This document shows positions 6,366 to 10,111 of a stretch of 10,111 nt of DNA, one piece after another. The position numbers and the translations under genes were made by a program. Source of the DNA: JBHIBA01 sp046758845 (GTDB lineage: Bacteria; UBA8248; JACPRG01; G963555815); NCBI GenBank assembly GCA_046758845.1, contig JBHIBA010000160.1, positions 1-10,111 on the forward strand, in the 5' to 3' direction. The first letter of the stretch is position 1. The number at the start of each line of letters is the position of its first letter. The notes under the pieces are model-generated. The model searched no databases. It saw nothing but the letters and a program-made list of their open reading frames with translations, and was not told the origin of the DNA.

Positions 6366-6938
6366 ATGGATTCAGTGAGCGTGTTGGTGGAGGGGGGGCC
6401 AAGGTCCTTGGGGATTTTTCAGCGGCAGGGAGAAACGGTAGTGGAGAGGACGTCCGCCTGGTACGCCCTTCAAACGCGTTCGCGGCACGAGAAGTTCACG
6501 TTGGCCCACCTGAAAGCAACCGGATTTGAAGTCTTTCTTCCTTTGATTACCCGGCTTCGTCGCTGGAAAGACCGACGGGTCCGCGTCGACTTTCCACTAT
6601 TTCCGGGTTACTGTTTCGTCCGTTGCGACGTCACGGATTTCCGGCAGGTCCGGATGATTCCAGGGGCGGTGGACCTGGTTGGGACTGCGGGCAAGCCCAT
6701 GCCCATCCCGGAAAACGAGATCGGGGCCGTTCACCAGCTCGTCACCTGCACCCTGCCTTTCGACCCTCACCCGAGGCTGGAACCGGGCATGACCGTGAGG
6801 GTGGTCCGGGGCCCCCTGGAGGGCGTCGAGGGCACCCTGATTCGCAAGACTCCCAGAGCAAGGTTCTTGATCGCCATCAACCTGCTCTCCCGAGGCGCCA
6901 CAGTCAGCATCGATGCCGGCGATGTCGTGCCGGTATAA
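6366..6938 (+). CDS. Specialised NusG paralogue, UpxY/RfaH-like transcription antiterminator
   Basis: The product is 190 residues. The NusG N-terminal domain spans about 30-128, with AWYALQTRSRHEKFTLAHLK (31-50), then FEVFLPLITRLRRWKDRR (54-71), the hallmark FPLFPGYCFVR (76-86), and IPGAVDLVGTAGKPMPIPE (98-116). A C-terminal KOW domain covers about 138-190, starting EPGMTVRVVRGPLEGVEGTL (139-158). Such paralogues bind RNA polymerase clamp helices and let it pass pauses and terminators in long polysaccharide operons. Genomic NusG usually lies beside secE/rplK; this one sits in an EPS-type locus, which supports the specialised role. ATG 6366 has GGAGAG at 6350-6355. GTG 6441 has a better-spaced GGGAG (6428-6432, 8-base gap) and would give 165 residues, starting just ahead of the conserved domain, so the first 25 residues may not be made. 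Likely co-transcribed with the regulator upstream. Confidence 0.88.
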   Translation: MDSVSVLVEGGPRSLGIFQRQGETVVERTSAWYALQTRSRHEKFTLAHLKATGFEVFLPLITRLRRWKDRRVRVDFPLFPGYCFVRCDVTDFRQVRMIPGAVDLVGTAGKPMPIPENEIGAVHQLVTCTLPFDPHPRLEPGMTVRVVRGPLEGVEGTLIRKTPRARFLIAINLLSRGATVSIDAGDVVPV

Positions 6939-7173
6939 GGCCGGTCCCTGACTGTATCTCCCCCAGATGGAAGCGCCGGACTGGACGCGGCGAAGCCGTG
7001 CACACCGGCGACGAGAGGCCCCGATCGGGGCTGCCCTGGACCCTGAGAACCGGGTGGGCACCTTTCCGCGGGTCGGACGGGGAATTGCCATTTGAACAGT
7101 CTTCACTCTTCCAGGTTCCTTGACCCAAGAAGGGCTCGGCCGTGAAGGGAGGGGGCTCGAAGCCGGGAGCGGT
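6939..7173 (+). ncRNA. Structured leader candidate between antiterminator and exporter
   Basis: This 235-bp gap has no supported gene and contains several helices. An outer stem CGCCGG (6974-6979) pairs with CCGGCG (7005-7010). It encloses a 6-bp hairpin with a GAA loop (6986-6991 with 6995-7000, one G-U). This is followed by the palindrome GCCCCGATCGGGGC (7018-7031). No T-run follows, so these are not simple intrinsic terminators. Position directly after a NusG-paralogue gene and before the bulk of the operon suggests an element for pausing or antiterminator loading, comparable in idea to the RNA hairpin recognised by LoaP. It may also be ordinary spacer in GC-rich DNA. Confidence 0.35.
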
Positions 7174-9000
7174 ATGAGAAGGATGAAAGGCTCCAGCCGG
7201 AACGATTTCGTGGCAGCCCTGGGGGCGGTGTTTCAGCTGTCTCGGGTCGGTTGGACGAATGTCGGTCTCCTCCTGGCGCTGATCGTGCTGGCCACCCTCT
7301 CTGAGGGCTTCGGGGTCGCCATGCTCTTCCCTGTTCTTCAGTACATCGAGCAGGGGGGGAACCTCCAGGTCCTGCTGGGATCCTCCGCGCACTGGAAATA
7401 CCTCATCGGCCTCTTCCAGGCGCTGTCCATCCCGATCTCCCTGGCCACATTAAGTGGCCTGGTCCTGCTCCTGCTGCTCCTTCGCCAGGGCTTCAATTAC
7501 GCCAAAACCGTCTACAACAGCTGGCTGGCAAAGACGATCCTCCTGGACATCCGAAGCCGGGGCTTCGACGCCCTTCTCCGGGCGGACATCGGCTTCCATG
7601 AGAGGGTCGGGACGGGGAAGGCCATCAGCGCGCTGACCCTGGACGGCGAACGGGCGAGCGGCGCCGTCTTTACGTTCTTTAAGCTGGTCAGCACGGCGTC
7701 CGTGTTCATCGCTTACTTGACCCTTCTGGCCGTCCTTTCCCCCGGGATGACGCTCTTCGCCGCGCTGGTCATGGGGTCGGCCTGGCTCATCTTGCGGGCC
7801 CGGGTCAAGTGGTGCAGAGACTATGGAAAGGAGATTTCCGACCACAACGAATCGATGGCCCGCAGCATGTCCGAACGGACGGGCGGAATCCGGGTGATCA
7901 AGCTTGCGGGTTCTGAGTCCCGGGAGACGGCGAACTTTAACCAGGTGGCGGCGAGGCTGCGGGACCTCGGCATGAACGTGGTCCGGATCGTGACGCGGGT
8001 GGAGGCCATCGTGGACCCCCTCGTCGTGGCGGCCGGGCTCTGCGTCCTGTACGTGGCCGCTGAAGTCTATGGGATGTCGATTTCCAAGATCGGGATCTTC
8101 CTCCTGGTCCTCCTGCGGTTGCTTCCCTACGCGAAGGACATGCTGAAATCCCGCCAGAACCTAGCCGGCTTCATGGGAAGTCTGAACGCCGTTTCGAGGG
8201 TCCTGGCGGAAGCCCTGCAATCGGACGTCATCCGCGGCGGCATTCGGGCTTTCGCGCGTCCGCAGCAGGCGATCTCGTTCGTTGACGTGAGATTTTCTTA
8301 CGCGAAGGACGCCGCGCCCGCCCTGCGTCATGTGACCCTATCCATACCCGCCGGAAGGATGACTGCGCTGGTCGGACCGTCGGGGGCCGGGAAGTCCACC
8401 TTGGTGGACCTGATCCCGCGGCTTCGGGAGCCCCAAGAGGGCCGCATCCTCATTGACGGGATTGCCATCGAGGAATACTCCCTCGCTGACCTTCGCCGGG
8501 CGATCGCGTTTGTGCCTCAGGATTCTTTCCTTTTCGACAACACGGTGGCCAGCAACATTCGCTACGTCTGTCCCGAAGCCAGCCTGAACGAAGTCCAGGC
8601 CGCCGCCCGGGCGGCCCACGCAGACGATTTCATTCAGGCCCTGCCGGAAGGCTACGAAACGCGTATCGGCGAGCGCGGCGTGCGCCTTTCCGGGGGCGAG
8701 CGGCAGCGCATTGTCCTGGCCCGCGCCCTCTTGCAACGGGCACCGATCGTTGTCCTGGACGAGCCGACCAGCGCCCTGGACTCCGAATCGGAACACTACA
8801 TCCAGCAGGCCGTCGCGGAGATTCGGGCCAAAGGCCAAACCACGCTGATCGTCATCGCCCATCGGCTCTCCACCATCAAGACGGCGGACCGGATCGTGAT
8901 CCTGGACCGCGGGCAAGTGGTGGGAAGCGGGAGCCACCACGAGCTCATGGACGAGGTGGACTGGTACGCGGGCATCGTCAGCGCGCAGGCGGCGGTGTAG
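7174..9000 (+). CDS. ABC exporter, fused permease and ATPase (MsbA/PglK-like)
   Basis: The product is about 608 residues, the usual size of a half-transporter that dimerises in the inner membrane. The permease part (about 20-345) has six hydrophobic spans near 28-54, 88-106, 164-188, 190-208, 278-296 and 302-318. The ATPase part (about 365-608) has all motifs: Walker A GPSGAGKST (401-409), Q-loop FVPQDS (Gln449), signature LSGGERQ (505-511), Walker B IVVLDE (525-530, catalytic Glu530), D-loop SALD and switch His563 in IAHRLST. It is therefore expected to hydrolyse ATP. In a polysaccharide locus such exporters flip lipid-linked glycans or lipid A-like lipids; the substrate cannot be fixed here. 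ATG 7174 has GGGAG at 7165-7169, slightly close. ATG 7183 or TTG 7120 are alternatives. The gene ends 23 bp before the next one, consistent with an operon. Confidence 0.92.
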   Translation: MRRMKGSSRNDFVAALGAVFQLSRVGWTNVGLLLALIVLATLSEGFGVAMLFPVLQYIEQGGNLQVLLGSSAHWKYLIGLFQALSIPISLATLSGLVLLLLLLRQGFNYAKTVYNSWLAKTILLDIRSRGFDALLRADIGFHERVGTGKAISALTLDGERASGAVFTFFKLVSTASVFIAYLTLLAVLSPGMTLFAALVMGSAWLILRARVKWCRDYGKEISDHNESMARSMSERTGGIRVIKLAGSESRETANFNQVAARLRDLGMNVVRIVTRVEAIVDPLVVAAGLCVLYVAAEVYGMSISKIGIFLLVLLRLLPYAKDMLKSRQNLAGFMGSLNAVSRVLAEALQSDVIRGGIRAFARPQQAISFVDVRFSYAKDAAPALRHVTLSIPAGRMTALVGPSGAGKSTLVDLIPRLREPQEGRILIDGIAIEEYSLADLRRAIAFVPQDSFLFDNTVASNIRYVCPEASLNEVQAAARAAHADDFIQALPEGYETRIGERGVRLSGGERQRIVLARALLQRAPIVVLDEPTSALDSESEHYIQQAVAEIRAKGQTTLIVIAHRLSTIKTADRIVILDRGQVVGSGSHHELMDEVDWYAGIVSAQAAV

Positions 9001-9023
9001 TGGACGGGAGGCGGGCAGTCGCA

Positions 9024-10111
9024 ATGAAACACGTTGTCATCTGGGCCGTGGCGATACGAAACTGGCTGTGGGTGCCCCTCGCCGAAAGGCTGAAAGAGGA
9101 GACGGGCGCCCGGATCCACTTCATTTGCAATAGCGATTTGGACGTCAAGTTTTATCAGCGAAACGACCCGGCAAGCGTCGTCGACGGTTATACCTCGATA
9201 GGCCGCTTTCACGACCTTTATGATGTGGTGGAACAAGACGAAGAGAACATCGTTCGTCTCGCCCGCTCCAATGAGGCCAGGTATGGTCTCTTGGCGGCGG
9301 ACGTCCTCCAGTCGGACCGTCACCTGGGCCGCGGATATACGCCCTTGGGGGTGGGCCACCCCCGCTCGAAATTGAGCGAGAAGGCCACCTACCTGAAATC
9401 GCTGAACTTCATCAACCGGGCGGTTCGCTTCTGGGAGGACTATCTCGACGAACGACCGGCCGACCTGGTGGTGGGAACGGCGGGCGGGGTGGTCGGCCTG
9501 GCGTGCACCATGGTGGCTCGCGAACGTGGTATCCCTATCCGCACCTTGGGTTGGTCAAGGTACAAAGAATATTTTTACTGGTCGTCCGATCGATTCTTAT
9601 CCTTTCCGAAGTTGAAGGCCGTCTTCGATGGATTGAACGGCGAATTTCCGCTGGACGAGGACACCTATGTCCAAACGAAGCGGACGCATGGCGCGATTTG
9701 GGCCTCCAGGATCTACGGCCTCCGATCCCCCATCAACATGCTTCGGATGATGGGAAGGCATGTAGCTATCTATGCATACCGGAAGGTGAAAAAGAACGTC
9801 CGGGTGGGAAATGTCCTGCTCTCTGAGTCCCTGAAGCTCAGGTGGAGAACCGTCCGCCGGATGAAGGAGCTGGACAGGACCGCGAAGCCTTTGGCGGAGC
9901 TGGCGGGAAAGGACTACGTCTATTATCCCCTTCACACGGAGCCGGAGACGGCGCTGGGCATCCTTTCGCCCGAGTTCAACGAGCAGCTCGCGGCGATTGA
10001 GCTGACCGCGAAGAACCTGCCGGCGGGCGTGCGTCTGGCGGTCAAAGAACACGTTTTCGCAATCGGAAGACGACCGCGGGGGTTTTTCGGTTTGCTGGCC
10101 GAAATTCCGAA
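9024..10111 (+). CDS. Capsule polysaccharide synthesis-type protein, partial (GT-B-like)
   Basis: The frame opened by ATG 9024 stays open to the right edge (362 complete codons), so the C-terminus is missing. The N-terminus MKHVVIWAVAIRNWLWVPLA, a glycine-rich turn VGTAGGVVGLA (150-160), LQSDRHLGRGY (96-106), DYVYYPLHTEPE (297-308) and LAVKEHVFAIG (338-348) resemble surface-carbohydrate proteins of the Capsule_synth type. In these, a YYPLH..PE strand-loop and a VKEHP-like motif line a nucleotide-sugar or phosphate site of a GT-B fold. No membrane segment is seen, so the protein is probably cytoplasmic. The ribosome site is weak: GGAGG at 9006-9010 is 13 bases away and GGCGGG is nearer. It follows the ABC exporter by 23 bp. 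The exact sugar, or a link to capsule rather than O-antigen, is not determinable. Confidence 0.7.
   Translation, partial: MKHVVIWAVAIRNWLWVPLAERLKEETGARIHFICNSDLDVKFYQRNDPASVVDGYTSIGRFHDLYDVVEQDEENIVRLARSNEARYGLLAADVLQSDRHLGRGYTPLGVGHPRSKLSEKATYLKSLNFINRAVRFWEDYLDERPADLVVGTAGGVVGLACTMVARERGIPIRTLGWSRYKEYFYWSSDRFLSFPKLKAVFDGLNGEFPLDEDTYVQTKRTHGAIWASRIYGLRSPINMLRMMGRHVAIYAYRKVKKNVRVGNVLLSESLKLRWRTVRRMKELDRTAKPLAELAGKDYVYYPLHTEPETALGILSPEFNEQLAAIELTAKNLPAGVRLAVKEHVFAIGRRPRGFFGLLAEIP

Overview
The window is a high-GC (by eye about 60-65%) bacterial segment that reads as part of an extracellular or capsular polysaccharide (EPS/CPS) locus. Every recognisable gene belongs to families found in such loci: two polytopic membrane glycosyltransferase-like proteins, a transglutaminase-fold protein, an EPS-type winged-helix regulator, a specialised NusG paralogue, an MsbA-type ABC exporter and the start of a capsule-synthesis-type protein. 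Inner-membrane exporter logic and a NusG paralogue of the UpxY/RfaH kind suggest a Gram-negative or Gram-negative-like host. The sequence alone does not fix the phylum. No tRNA, rRNA, CRISPR array or complete insertion sequence was seen.

Layout from left to right. Positions 1-455 hold no gene I can support, but carry an 18-bp near-perfect inverted repeat (53-138) resembling REP/MITE-type elements. A polytopic membrane protein follows on the + strand (456-2126). It converges on a - strand pair: a transglutaminase-fold protein (5222-4425) followed 21 bp later by a GT-C glycosyltransferase (4403-2265). That glycosyltransferase has about 310 residues inserted into its membrane framework, including a beta-sandwich-like segment and an EF-hand calcium loop. 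From about 5480 onward everything runs on the + strand: a promoter with an inverted-repeat operator candidate, a MarR/EPS-type regulator (5558-6166), a NusG-like antiterminator (6366-6938), an ABC exporter (7174-9000) and a capsule-type protein running off the right edge (9024 onward).

How the parts may work together (inference). The rightward operon begins with two regulators, one probably acting at initiation and one at elongation, followed by export and glycan-assembly genes. This is the usual plan for a long polysaccharide operon read through with the help of a dedicated NusG paralogue. The 235-bp gap after the NusG-like gene can fold into several GC-rich hairpins and is a candidate site for that processivity control. 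The leftward pair and the + strand membrane protein would act on lipid-linked sugars at the outer face of the inner membrane.

The most unusual items are the EF-hand-bearing insertion in the glycosyltransferase, the loss of the catalytic cysteine in the neighbouring transglutaminase-fold protein, and the structured RNA candidate between the antiterminator and the exporter.
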